Of a stretch of DNA of 64,000 bases, positions 16,901 to 24,802 are shown piece after piece. Both the position numbers and the translations under genes were made by a program. Below the pieces are notes generated by a model that did no database searches, had not been told where the DNA came from, and saw only the letters and a list, made by a program, of their open reading frames with translations. Position 1 is the stretch's first letter; each line of letters opens with the position of its first letter. The stretch comes from Nostoc sp. 'Peltigera membranacea cyanobiont' N6 (lineage in GTDB: Bacteria > Cyanobacteriota > Cyanobacteriia > Cyanobacteriales > Nostocaceae): positions 7,656,501-7,720,500 of the forward strand of contig NZ_CP026681.1 of the NCBI RefSeq assembly GCF_002949735.1, read 5' to 3'.

Positions 16901-19310
16901 GCAAACCAAGGGTAATATTATATTGCCTCTGCCAACTATTATCATCTAACAAACTCATCCCTTTTTCTGCATAACTAAAAGCCGCGGAATATGCCGTTGA
17001 TCTTCTCGCTTTCTCAGCAGCATTGAGATTGATTTTGGCAACTTTACTTTTCTCGACATCATCGGCAATCAGGGAAATTCCCATATTTAATTGATTGGCG
17101 ATATCAAATAATTTATCTGTTTGTTCGCTATCGGAAGTATTGGATAATAATAAACGTCCAATCTGTAAATGAGTTGCTTGTTTATCTTCATCAAGAATCA
17201 ATGAATAAGCAGCTTGCTGAATGCGGTCATGGGAGAATCTGTAATTAACAACATGGGACATTTCTTGTTGATAAATTACTTCTTTATCGGCAATATAAAA
17301 CTTATAAATTTCACTTTCTGGTAAAACCAAAGCTTCCTGCAAAGCTTTCCAAAGTGCGGCAGCAGTTTCATTTTCTGACTGTTGAGAAACAGATGCTAAG
17401 GTCATCAAATTAAATTGATTGCCAATACATGCCGCTAACTTTAAAATCCCTTGGGTTGAAAAAGGCAGCTTTTGTAACTGTTGCGCCATAAATTCTACCA
17501 CATCATCAGTCAATGCAGCTTGTTTAACTAGGGTAATATCGCACTGCCAGCATCCTAGATCGGAGTTGAATACAATCAAATTATCTTCATACAAAGCCTT
17601 GAGGAATTGTGTACTAAAAAACGGGTTTCCTTGAGTTTTTTGATAAATTAACTGCGTCAAAGGTGTCGCTATGTCGTGTATGCAATTTAAAGTATCTGTA
17701 ACCAGTCGATTTAAAGTATTTTCACTAAGAACTTGCAATGTAATACTATTAATAACTGCACCAACATTATGCATCTCCTTTAAAGTCATCATCAAAGGAT
17801 GTATTGGAGACACTTCATTATCCCGGTAAGCACCAATTAATAATAAATATCCGCTCTCCTCACCCATCAATAATTCAACCAGTTTCAAAGAAGCCGAATC
17901 AGCCCACTGTAAATCATCCAAAAACATCACTAAGGGATGTTTTTTAGTTGTAAAAATGCTAATAAATTTCTGAAATATTGAATTAAATCTATTTTGGGCA
18001 GCAGTTCCTGATAATTCTGGTACTGCTGGTTGGATACCAATAATTCTAGATAATTCGGGGATGACTTCAATAATTACTTGTCCATTTTCTCCCACAGCCT
18101 CTAATATATTGCTTTTCCATTGCTGGATTTGAACATCACTTTCTGTAAGCAATTGCCCCATTAAATCCCGGAAAGCTTGCACAAATGCACTGAAGGGAAT
18201 ATTGCGCTGAAATTGGTCGTATTTCCCTTTGATAAAATAGCCACGTTGCTGCACAATCGGTTTATGAACTTCGTTGACAACCGCAGTTTTCCCAATTCCC
18301 GAAAAACCTGCTACCAGCATCATTTCTGTTGTACCAAGGCTAACTCGCTCAAATGCTTGGAGTAGCGTTGATACTTCGGTTTCTCTGCCATAGAGTTTGT
18401 CGGGAATGATGAAGCGATCGCACAAATCCCTACTCGCAATTTCAAAGCCCTTAATTTCACCAGAAACTTGTAACTGAGTTAAACAATTTTCTAAATCAAA
18501 TTTCAATCCCAACGCACTCTGATATCTATCTTCGGCATTTTTTGCCATCAATTTCATGACGATATCACAGAGTACTTGCGGAATCTCTTCCCTGTTCCCT
18601 AATGCCATAGGCATTTTAGCAATATGAGAATGTACCAACTCCATTGGCTCATTTGACGCAAAAGGTAACTTTCCTGCAAGTAATTCGTAGAAAGTTACAC
18701 CCAAAGAATAAAAATCTGTCCGGTAATCAATTCCCCGATTCATCCTGCCTGTTTGTTCTGGGGAAATATAAGCAAGTGTCCCTTCTAACACATTGGGATT
18801 GACTAGCGTTTGAGTTTCTCGTGGTAGTAAAGATGCAATACTAAAGTCGATTAATTTAACTTGTTTGGTTTCTGGGTTAATTAAAATATTGGCGGGTTTG
18901 ATGTCTTTGTGAATAATTCGCTCGTGGTAGAGTATATCTAAGGTATTGCAAAGTGCGATCGCTATCTGTAAAAACTCTTCTAGAGACGCGATATATCGCG
19001 TCTGGTCATGGGTAAAATATTTTTTTAGAGAAATCCCTCCAAAGTCTTCCATCACCAGTGCATAGCCATTTTGATAGGGTTCTAGGCTATAGGTTTGGAT
19101 GATTAGAGGTGAGTTAAGATTTTTGGCAATGGTGTACTGATTGCGAAACTGTACCAGTTCAGTGAAACTCGGATAAGGATTCCTCAGCAGTTTAATCACT
19201 ACAGGTTTTTGGTCAGCTTCTCGATACCCTCGATAAACTAGGGTTCGAGAACCATTGTATAATTCTTCACTAACGTGATATCCGGGAATAGGAACTAAAG
19301 TACTAACCAT
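13914..19310 (-). CDS. Giant Ser/Thr kinase - AAA/TPR - GAF - histidine kinase (paralog)
   Basis: A 1798-residue paralog of the downstream gene. Its Ser/Thr kinase, P-loop and histidine kinase parts are nearly the same, while the TPR-like middle (about 690-1330) has diverged clearly. Visible motifs are HKDIKPAN (about 135), DFS for DFG, Walker A GFSGIGKTAVV (about 338), LDDLQWAD, GAF (about 1355-1505), GVAHEMNNPLG (about 1546), NQVFMNILANAIDAL, DNGKGM and GKGTGLGLAIA. It has no PAS domain: GAF passes straight into the HisKA coiled coil. The pair is 77 bp apart in tandem, consistent with a local duplication followed by loss or gain of PAS. Conserved ends with a variable middle suggest different input specificity with a common output. 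Confidence 0.93.
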   Translation of the reverse strand: MVSTLVPIPGYHVSEELYNGSRTLVYRGYREADQKPVVIKLLRNPYPSFTELVQFRNQYTIAKNLNSPLIIQTYSLEPYQNGYALVMEDFGGISLKKYFTHDQTRYIASLEEFLQIAIALCNTLDILYHERIIHKDIKPANILINPETKQVKLIDFSIASLLPRETQTLVNPNVLEGTLAYISPEQTGRMNRGIDYRTDFYSLGVTFYELLAGKLPFASNEPMELVHSHIAKMPMALGNREEIPQVLCDIVMKLMAKNAEDRYQSALGLKFDLENCLTQLQVSGEIKGFEIASRDLCDRFIIPDKLYGRETEVSTLLQAFERVSLGTTEMMLVAGFSGIGKTAVVNEVHKPIVQQRGYFIKGKYDQFQRNIPFSAFVQAFRDLMGQLLTESDVQIQQWKSNILEAVGENGQVIIEVIPELSRIIGIQPAVPELSGTAAQNRFNSIFQKFISIFTTKKHPLVMFLDDLQWADSASLKLVELLMGEESGYLLLIGAYRDNEVSPIHPLMMTLKEMHNVGAVINSITLQVLSENTLNRLVTDTLNCIHDIATPLTQLIYQKTQGNPFFSTQFLKALYEDNLIVFNSDLGCWQCDITLVKQAALTDDVVEFMAQQLQKLPFSTQGILKLAACIGNQFNLMTLASVSQQSENETAAALWKALQEALVLPESEIYKFYIADKEVIYQQEMSHVVNYRFSHDRIQQAAYSLILDEDKQATHLQIGRLLLSNTSDSEQTDKLFDIANQLNMGISLIADDVEKSKVAKINLNAAEKARRSTAYSAAFSYAEKGMSLLDDNSWQRQYNITLGLHDIAAGTAFLTGRFAEITQLMQVVKLNSQTVVDNLAVYEAQIQAYSAQKNYQKSIDTGLEFLQLLGIKLPSQPSKLQVLAELIKTKVLLRGNSLEKLLQLPVMTNPETIVVLRISNLISYPAYFCSQPLMALLAFMGVQKSLQQGNSIWSSSFYTIYSIILSNLQELEASYQMGQFSLKLLNKLPNLYIEGKIKVSIAIFSQIWQQPLSNSLHLIQEGKQAALNCGDFAFVGTGYFTEINVGFFLGKPLTELLPISELYHQALITEIPDEVSLQQIIILRQVMLNLTEASPQPYILVGTECDETQLIPHFQASNDAVFLSIIYCFKVLIAYLFSNISVALDAADASLPYEPELIGINGIISVWFYDALTRLAAYPNSSPQRKKQLLKRVTKIQHNLERRAKLVPTDIKHKCDLIRAERDRIFGNKLQAQEYYDLAILGAKQNGYIQEEALANELAAKFYLECGKEKIAQVYMQEAYYCYARWGAKAKVTDLEKRYPQLLEFLLKQQKLNLNLNPLETIGFAGTFSSTYTNTTGGTNISDVLDFTSALKAAQAISSSLELDTLIASLTRIILENSGAIKAVLLLPQENIWQVRAITFIDNEEIQTSLSPQSLDNCQDIPVKIIHYVKNTQQTVIIDSCKTDIPGLIGEYMLSHQPQSVFCTPIINQGLMVGILYLENKMIQGVFNSDRLSVIHLLSSQAAISLENARLYQQAGIALEDLQQAQLQIVQSEKMSALGNLVAGVAHEMNNPLGFISASLQQAKPTLTDIVEHLKLHQESVPNPGDEIKHHAEKIDLDYSLEDLPKIIDSMVMACDRLTNISTSLRTFSRADKDYKVPFNIHEGIDSTILILKHRLKANEQRPEIEVITDYGNLPQVECFPGQLNQVFMNILANAIDALDESNMGRSFREIKSNPNRITIKISLKNKSVKIAIADNGKGMSESVKQKIFDHLFTTKAVGKGTGLGLAIARQIVEETHGGKLSFNSVMGQGTEFVIEIPV
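18984..19003. repeat. 20-bp palindrome AGACGCGAT-AT-ATCGCGTCT, second copy in paralog
   Basis: Identical to the palindrome at 13510-13529 and located at the homologous codons (QTRYIASLEE). It was therefore probably present before the gene duplication. It is the same element as the intergenic copies at 21291 and 55201. Confidence 0.85.
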
Positions 19311-19444
19311 GCTGCTAAATCTTAAAGATTTCCAAATTTAGTATTCCCAGATAGGTGAAACAATTCATTTCTACAGCTTTCTGACATTTGATCTGAGACT
19401 GGCGATCGCGTATGCTAAATTCAGTTTGATTTGCATTATCTTCT

Positions 19445-20083
19445 GTGGACAAAAACCGCGAACCGTTTATCAGTCTGGCACTTTACCACGCCTTTAAATG
19501 GTCAGTCGTCAGCCCCATGCTTCACGCTTACTTTCGGGGCCAGATTTATGGTGCGGAAAATGTCCCCCAATCAGGGCCGCTACTGGTAGTGAGTAATCAC
19601 GCTAGTTACTTTGACCCTCCCATTGTCTCTAATTGTGTACGTCGTCCAGTGGCGTATATGGCGAAAGAAGAGTTATTTAATATCCCCGTTTTGGCGCAAG
19701 CGATTAAATTGTACGGTGCTTACCCGGTGAGTCGAGGAAATGCCGATCGCAATGCCATCCGTTCCGCCCTAGAATATCTCAATACAGGTTGGGCTGTGGG
19801 TGTTTTCTTGCAAGGTACTCGCACCCCAGATGGTCGAATTACAGACCCCAAAAGAGGCGCATTGTTACTGGCTGCGAAAGCAAAAGCCCCAATATTACCC
19901 GTAAGTGTCTGGGGTACTGAGAAAATTTTACAAAAAGGATCGTCCCGACCTCACGCAGTTCCCATTACTGTGAGAATTGGTAACTTGATTGATGCTCCCG
20001 GTTCCAGTAATAAAGAAGAATTGGAAGGATTGACACAAAAGTGTGCCACGGTAATTAACGAAATGCATGATTTAGGAAGATGA
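19445..20083 (+). CDS. plsC: 1-acyl-sn-glycerol-3-phosphate acyltransferase (PlsC-like)
   Basis: Acylates lysophosphatidic acid to phosphatidic acid at the membrane. The 212-residue length is normal for the family. The HX4D catalytic motif is present as VSNHASYFDPP (about residue 55) and the third block reads FLQGTRTPDGR (about 120), where many relatives have a glutamate (FPEGTR). The start is a GTG at 19445 because the reading frame has no ATG before the conserved region. It reads away from the kinase block and belongs functionally with plsX, fabH and fabD at 2.4-5.5 kb. The Glu-to-Gln change is worth noting but may be usual in cyanobacteria. Confidence 0.9.
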   Translation: MDKNREPFISLALYHAFKWSVVSPMLHAYFRGQIYGAENVPQSGPLLVVSNHASYFDPPIVSNCVRRPVAYMAKEELFNIPVLAQAIKLYGAYPVSRGNADRNAIRSALEYLNTGWAVGVFLQGTRTPDGRITDPKRGALLLAAKAKAPILPVSVWGTEKILQKGSSRPHAVPITVRIGNLIDAPGSSNKEELEGLTQKCATVINEMHDLGR

Positions 20084-20190
20084 GTTAGACACGCAAGAAA
20101 TATATGCTTTAGGGAGGTAGCGATCGCCTTTGAGTCTCTGTATGTTTAAGGTCAACCCGCTCTAGCAATAAAGTCAGACTTTCTGCTTAA

Positions 20191-21276
20191 ATGCAAATGC
20201 TAGGCAAATCTACCGTCAATTTCACCTTAAACAGCATTATGAGCGGCTTGGAAGCCAAGAATTTTTGGGAGCGATTAAACAATCTGGCGCTAGTCCGCTT
20301 TTTGCTTTTAGTTGCTTCTGGCTGGGCAATTGTACAGCTTTTAGCTTACTTTGAAGCAGTCATTGTGATTTTTACATTTGCGGCAATTTTAGCTTTTTTA
20401 CTCAGCTATCCTGTACAAGGGCTGAGGCGTTTTTTGCCCCACAATGTAGCAGTTGGCTTAGTTTTTTTACTCAGCATTGTGATTATAGGCGGTCTGATAA
20501 TTACCGTGGGCTTAACGGTTTTATCTCAAGGACAAGAATTAATTAATAGTATCACTGTGTTTTTAAATTCTTTAGCACCTTTATTAGAAGGACTAGAAGC
20601 ATTTTTGCGAAGCCGTAATTTACAAATAGATTTAAGTTTTATTGAAGAACAATTGCGGAATCAAGCCCTATCAAGTCTTGTAACTAGCTTGGCTATTTTA
20701 CAAGGGTTTATGACGAATTTTGTGACTTTTATCTTGATTGCAGTTGTAGCTTTTTTTATGCTATTAGATGGAGACAAATTATGGAATTTTATTTTAAAAA
20801 TAGTACCAAAACAACGTCGCAATAGATTTACAAGTATAATCAGACGGTCTTTTTTAGGGTTTTTTAGAGGTCAGTTATTACTAAGCGCATTTTTGACTAT
20901 TTCAACATTCTTAGTTTTCTTCATATTAAAAGTACCTTTTGCTTTGATATTGTCAATAATAGTCGGAGTCGTTGATATCATTCCTGGCATAGGGGCAACA
21001 TTAGGAGTAAGTATAGTTACTCTATTTGTCTTATCTCAAGGTGTTTGGTTAGCAGTGAAAGTATTAATAGCCTGTATTGTTCTCCAGCAGATACAAGACA
21101 ACTTGATTGCGCCCCGAATTATGCAAGGTGCGCTGAATCTTAATCCTGTGGTAATATTTTTTGCTTTGCTAGTAGGCGCTAGAGTAGCAGGATTATTAGG
21201 TGTTTTTATATCTATTCCTATCGCGGGAGTAATTGTGTCTTTATTTGAAATTGATGAAATGAAATCTGAAGTTTAG
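20191..21276 (+). CDS. AI-2E family transporter (PerM/YdiK-type membrane protein)
   Basis: A 361-residue polytopic membrane protein of the AI-2E transporter superfamily. Hydrophobic segments are visible at about 35-55, 60-80, 88-112, 175-198, 235-260, 262-285, 290-312 and 325-350. The family landmark DIIPGIGATLG lies at about 260-270, with QDNLIAPRIMQGALNLNP near 305. Members include the E. coli autoinducer exporter TqsA and Na+/H+ antiporters, so the substrate cannot be assigned by family alone. The ATG at 20191 gives a hydrophilic N-terminal stretch; the ATG encoding MSGLEAKNF at 20239 is an alternative start. It follows plsC after about 107 bp on the same strand. Confidence 0.88.
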   Translation: MQMLGKSTVNFTLNSIMSGLEAKNFWERLNNLALVRFLLLVASGWAIVQLLAYFEAVIVIFTFAAILAFLLSYPVQGLRRFLPHNVAVGLVFLLSIVIIGGLIITVGLTVLSQGQELINSITVFLNSLAPLLEGLEAFLRSRNLQIDLSFIEEQLRNQALSSLVTSLAILQGFMTNFVTFILIAVVAFFMLLDGDKLWNFILKIVPKQRRNRFTSIIRRSFLGFFRGQLLLSAFLTISTFLVFFILKVPFALILSIIVGVVDIIPGIGATLGVSIVTLFVLSQGVWLAVKVLIACIVLQQIQDNLIAPRIMQGALNLNPVVIFFALLVGARVAGLLGVFISIPIAGVIVSLFEIDEMKSEV

Positions 21277-21290
21277 CTAAAAGGAGAAAG

Positions 21291-21310
21291 AGACGCGATG
21301 AATCGCGTCT
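21291..21310. repeat. 20-bp palindrome AGACGCGAT-GA-ATCGCGTCT (intergenic copy)
   Basis: It lies 15 bp after the transporter stop codon and can form a 9-bp stem. There is no long T run directly after it, so it is only a weak terminator candidate. It is the same palindrome found inside both giant kinase genes and at 55201. Confidence 0.8.
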
Positions 21311-21351
21311 ATTAAATGTAGAATAATTTATTAGAGAATATAAATTAAGGA

Positions 21352-21651
21352 ATGATGTCGGATTTAAGAGCGGAATTAACAGAAATTTTGGATGAGGCAG
21401 AGTGGGAGTGGCTAATTCCTCATGTACAACGAGATGCAGTAATTTTAGTGACACCGGAGTTAAACTTAGTGGATGTTGGAGTAGCGATCGCCAGTGATGA
21501 TATTCCATCAGTAGAACAGTGGATTGATGAGCAATTAATTACCAAACCCACAACAGTACAAGTGGGAGAATGGAATCTTGAGCGCAGTAAACGATTTAAT
21601 ACTCTCATCGTTCAGCCTTACGTTTTGGTGAAGGAAATAGTCGCTACTTGA
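21352..21651 (+). CDS. DUF2288 family protein
   Basis: A 99-residue acidic soluble protein. The pattern LRAELTEILDEAEWEWLIPH, then TPELNLVDVGVAIASDD, and the C-terminal IVQPYVLVKEI fit the small DUF2288 family found in proteobacteria and cyanobacteria. There is no signal peptide or membrane segment, and the function is unknown. The ORF opens with two ATG codons (21352 and 21355); either could be used. It sits between the AI-2E-type transporter and mutS2 on the same strand. Confidence 0.75.
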   Translation: MMSDLRAELTEILDEAEWEWLIPHVQRDAVILVTPELNLVDVGVAIASDDIPSVEQWIDEQLITKPTTVQVGEWNLERSKRFNTLIVQPYVLVKEIVAT

Positions 21652-21848
21652 ATTAGTTTCTGTATTGTTTTCGATGACAGTTGGTGTTAAGGTAGTTTCT
21701 CAGGAAAGATAGCTCAATGTGCCAGTTATTACTTGATGATTACCACGCACTAACTGGCTGATTTGAATAAAGCGAAATTTTCTCCTCTAAGATTTATCCA
21801 TCTAGGAGCTAAAATTGTTACGATAATTTCAGATTAGATGTTGAAACC

Positions 21849-24308
21849 TTGATCCAATCTGAAACCTTAGAATTATTAGAATGGCATCGCCTTTGCCAGC
21901 ACCTTGCCACCTTCGCGGCAACTAAGCTGGGGGCGACAGCTGCGCGTCATCTGAAAATACCCGATTCTCAGACTCAAAGCGAACAGTTGTTAGAGCAAAC
22001 CAAAGAAGTCTACCAACTGGAAACTCGCCTCACTACGGGGCTGTCATTTGAGGGAATTCAAGATATTGGCGATTCCTTAGAACGGGCGGAACGTAGCGGA
22101 GTTTTGTCTGGCGATGAACTGCTAGCGATCGCCACCACCCTCGCTGGTGCTAGAAGTTTGCGCCGTGTCATCGACAATCAGGAAGATTTGCCGATATTGA
22201 CTGAATTGGTTGCCGATTTGCGGACTTATCCAGAACTAGAACAAGAAATTCACCGATGTATTGATGAACGGGCCCAGGTAACTGACCGCGCGAGTCAAAA
22301 ACTGGGAGAAATTCGCACAGATTTGCGGCGATTACGCACCCAAATTACCCAAAAGCTGCAAAATATCTTACAGGCAAAATCTGGGGCAGTTCAAGAACAG
22401 CTAATTACCCAACGGAGCGATCGCTTTGTCATCCCCGTAAAAGCACCGCAAAAAGATGCCATCCCTGGTATTGTCCACGATACCTCTACCAGTGGTGCAA
22501 CGCTATACGTAGAACCGAATTCCGTAGTACCTCTAGGCAACCAACTGCGGCAAATCATCCGCAGAGAGCAAGCCGAAGAAGAAGCGGTTCGCCGTATTTT
22601 GACCGAACAAATCGCCGCAGTCAAACCAGATTTAGAGAGATTGTTAGCGATCGCCACAACTTTAGATTTGGCAACCGCTAGATCGAGATATAGTTACTGG
22701 CTAGGAGCAAATCCCCCGCGATTTATCCAGCGTCAAGATAGTGAAACCATTACCTTACGGAACTTACGGCATCCTCTGTTAGTGTGGCAACAACAGCACG
22801 AACAAGGGCAACCAGTAGTTCCTGTAGATTTGCTGATTAACCCGCTAATCCGGGTAGTAACAATTACCGGGCCAAATACTGGCGGTAAAACTGTAACCTT
22901 AAAAACTCTAGGGTTAGCAGCATTGATGGCCAAAGTGGGTTTATTTGTCCCCGCCCGCGAACCAGTAGAAATACCTTGGTTTGATAAAGTGCTGGCAGAT
23001 ATTGGCGATGAACAATCCTTACAGCAAAGTTTATCCACATTCTCTGGTCACATCCGCCGCATTAGTCGCATTTTAGAAGCATTAGGTGATGGGGAATTGG
23101 GACTGGGGACTGGGGACTTGGGACTTGGAACTGAGGAAAAGGAAATTCCTAATCCCCAATCCCCAATCCCCAATCCCCAATCCCTAGTCTTACTCGATGA
23201 AGTCGGCGCAGGAACCGATCCAGTGGAAGGTAGTGCCTTAGCGATCGCCTTGTTGCAATATCTCGCTAACCATGCCCAGCTAACCATCGCCACCACTCAC
23301 TTCGGCGAACTAAAAGCCCTGAAATACGAAGATGAGCGGTTTGAAAACGCCTCTGTTGAATTTGACGAAAGTACTCTCTCGCCTACTTATCGTCTGCTGT
23401 GGGGCATCCCCGGACGTTCTAATGCCCTAACCATTGCCCTACGCTTGGGATTAAAACCAGAAGTGGTACAACAGGCAAAAACCCAAGTAGGAGAGGCCAC
23501 AGATGAAGTTAACCAGGTCATTGCTGGCTTAGAAGCCCAACGCCGCCGCCAGGAAACCAAAGCAGCCGAAGCCCAAGTTTTGTTGCAGCAAACGGAACGT
23601 TTATACAAAGAAGTATCCGCAAAAGCCGCAAATTTGGAGGAAAGGGAAAGCAGTTTGCGGGCTTCACAGGAAATAGCAGTCCAACAAGCGATCGCCCAAG
23701 CAAAAGGTGAAATTGCCCAAGTTATCCGCCGCTTGCAAAAAGGTACGCCCACAGCCCAAGAGGCCCAGCAAGCCACCAATGCTTTAAATCAAATTGGCCA
23801 GCTTTATCAGCCAGCAACGCCAGCCAAACCAAAACCTGGGTTTATGCCCAAAATAGGCGATCGCATCCGCGTTCCCAAACTCGGACAGATAGCTGATGTA
23901 ATCGCCGCCCCTAATGAAGATGGCGAGTTAAGCGTTCGCTTTGGGCTAATGAAGATGACGGTTAAGTTGCAAGACGTAGAATCTCTAGATGGTCAAAAAC
24001 CCGAACCAGTCGTTAAAGCCAAACCAGCCCCAGCACCAGTAACCCCGCCACCGCAAAATGTCCCAGAAATTCGGACTTCCCAAAATACCATCGATTTGCG
24101 TGGTAAACGGGTGGCTGATGCCGAATATATTTTAGATAAAGCCATATCGGAAGCTACAGGGCCAGTCTGGATTATTCATGGTTACGGTACTGGTAAGCTA
24201 CGCCAAGGAGTTCACACCTTTTTGCAACAACATTCCAGAGTGAACAACTACGAACCGGCAGAACAAGCAGATGGTGGTACTGGTGTTACCATCGCTCACA
24301 TAAAATAA
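21849..24308 (+). CDS. mutS2: Endonuclease MutS2 with an inserted low-complexity segment
   Basis: MutS2 binds branched or stalled-ribosome-associated nucleic acid and acts as an ATPase/nuclease; it is not the mismatch-repair MutS. Of 819 residues, about 1-300 are core and clamp, 320-560 are the ABC-type ATPase (Walker A GPNTGGKTVTLKTLG near 335, Walker B LVLLDEVGAGTDP at 446), 560-660 are coiled coil, and the C-terminal Smr nuclease domain shows DLRGKR and HGYGTGKLRQG. Residues 413-445 are a repeat-encoded insert (GDGELGLGTGDLGLG ... PNPQSPIPNPQS) between the conserved SFSGHIRRISRILEAL helix and Walker B. The start is TTG at 21849; the nearby ATG at 21838 is out of frame. Confidence 0.95.
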   Translation: MIQSETLELLEWHRLCQHLATFAATKLGATAARHLKIPDSQTQSEQLLEQTKEVYQLETRLTTGLSFEGIQDIGDSLERAERSGVLSGDELLAIATTLAGARSLRRVIDNQEDLPILTELVADLRTYPELEQEIHRCIDERAQVTDRASQKLGEIRTDLRRLRTQITQKLQNILQAKSGAVQEQLITQRSDRFVIPVKAPQKDAIPGIVHDTSTSGATLYVEPNSVVPLGNQLRQIIRREQAEEEAVRRILTEQIAAVKPDLERLLAIATTLDLATARSRYSYWLGANPPRFIQRQDSETITLRNLRHPLLVWQQQHEQGQPVVPVDLLINPLIRVVTITGPNTGGKTVTLKTLGLAALMAKVGLFVPAREPVEIPWFDKVLADIGDEQSLQQSLSTFSGHIRRISRILEALGDGELGLGTGDLGLGTEEKEIPNPQSPIPNPQSLVLLDEVGAGTDPVEGSALAIALLQYLANHAQLTIATTHFGELKALKYEDERFENASVEFDESTLSPTYRLLWGIPGRSNALTIALRLGLKPEVVQQAKTQVGEATDEVNQVIAGLEAQRRRQETKAAEAQVLLQQTERLYKEVSAKAANLEERESSLRASQEIAVQQAIAQAKGEIAQVIRRLQKGTPTAQEAQQATNALNQIGQLYQPATPAKPKPGFMPKIGDRIRVPKLGQIADVIAAPNEDGELSVRFGLMKMTVKLQDVESLDGQKPEPVVKAKPAPAPVTPPPQNVPEIRTSQNTIDLRGKRVADAEYILDKAISEATGPVWIIHGYGTGKLRQGVHTFLQQHSRVNNYEPAEQADGGTGVTIAHIK
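23085..23184. repeat. repeat inserted in frame into mutS2
   Basis: About 100 bp of GGGGACTGGGGACTTGGGA-like units are followed by the complementary-looking AATCCCCAATCCCC units. This sequence style is otherwise intergenic in Nostoc genomes. It keeps the reading frame (33 codons) and encodes a Gly-Leu-rich then Asn-Pro-rich loop just before Walker B. The two halves can pair to form a hairpin. Confidence 0.88.
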
Positions 24309-24389
24309 AGTGGTAATTAATATGAAGGCTGCTAGTTTGTGCCATTTGTGCATAAGCTAATCGTCATTCATTTTTCCAGACTGATTCGC

Positions 24390-24416
24390 TTGTAGTAAGG
24401 GCTTCAGCCCTGGTGT
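24390..24416. repeat. small inverted repeat GTAGTAAGGGCTTCAGCCCT
   Basis: GTAGTAAGGGCTTCAGCCCT can fold through AGGGCT/AGCCCT. A related element, with GGACTAAAGTCC and TTACTAC, occurs at 55293-55340. It lies between mutS2 and the hicBA remnant, in otherwise featureless DNA. Confidence 0.5.
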
Positions 24417-24443
24417 TATGCAACTTAAATGCTCATTAGCTTA

Positions 24444-24569
24444 TAACCCACATTCCGCTACGAACATCTATTAGAGATGCTGCAATATGCAATTCAAGGT
24501 TGGTTGCAAGTTGCTAGCGAACGAGAAGAACTCGATCCTGACAAAGAGTTGGTTGAAATATCGCTATGA
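24444..24569 (+). pseudogene. HicB-like antitoxin, 3' remnant
   Basis: An open frame ends at the TGA at 24567-24569, and its last codons overlap the ATG of the following hicA-like frame (ATGA), the usual translational coupling in hicBA pairs. Only about 40 codons are open (TFRYEHLLEMLQYAIQGW then LQVASEREELDPDKELVE); the AIQGWL-type helix resembles the C-terminal part of small HicB proteins. The N-terminal strand region is missing and a TAA stop lies at 24444. I call it a degraded antitoxin because of the linked hicA remnant; the identification would be weak on sequence alone. Confidence 0.5.
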
Positions 24570-24802
24570 AAGCGGTTTCAGGTAAAGCACTTTGTAAAAT
24601 TTTGGAACTGCAAGGTTGGGAATTGAAACGGATTACTGGCAGTCATCACATTTTCGCAAAATAAGGTTGCGATATGATACTTTCCATTCCAGTTCATAGT
24701 AATGGAGATTTACCGATTAGAACTTTGAAAGGCATTATGAAAGATGCTGGACTTACCGAAGAAGATTTGGGCGAAATTGGATGGCTATTTGTAGCAATTT
24801 GA
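24566..24802 (+). pseudogene. HicA toxin with an in-frame stop codon
   Basis: The frame reads MKAVSGKALCKILELQGWEL then KRITGSHHIFAK, followed by TAA at 24662-24664. It then continues in the same frame with GCDMILSIPVHSNGDLPIRT, KGIMKDAGLTEEDLGE and a final TGA at 24800. This is a complete HicA-type mRNA interferase (double-stranded RNA-binding-like fold with the GSHHI histidine) interrupted by one nonsense codon at position 33, just after the catalytic histidine region. A single substitution could explain it. The last bases overlap the convergent gene that ends at 24785. The toxin is probably inactive, which fits with a decayed antitoxin. Confidence 0.72.
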
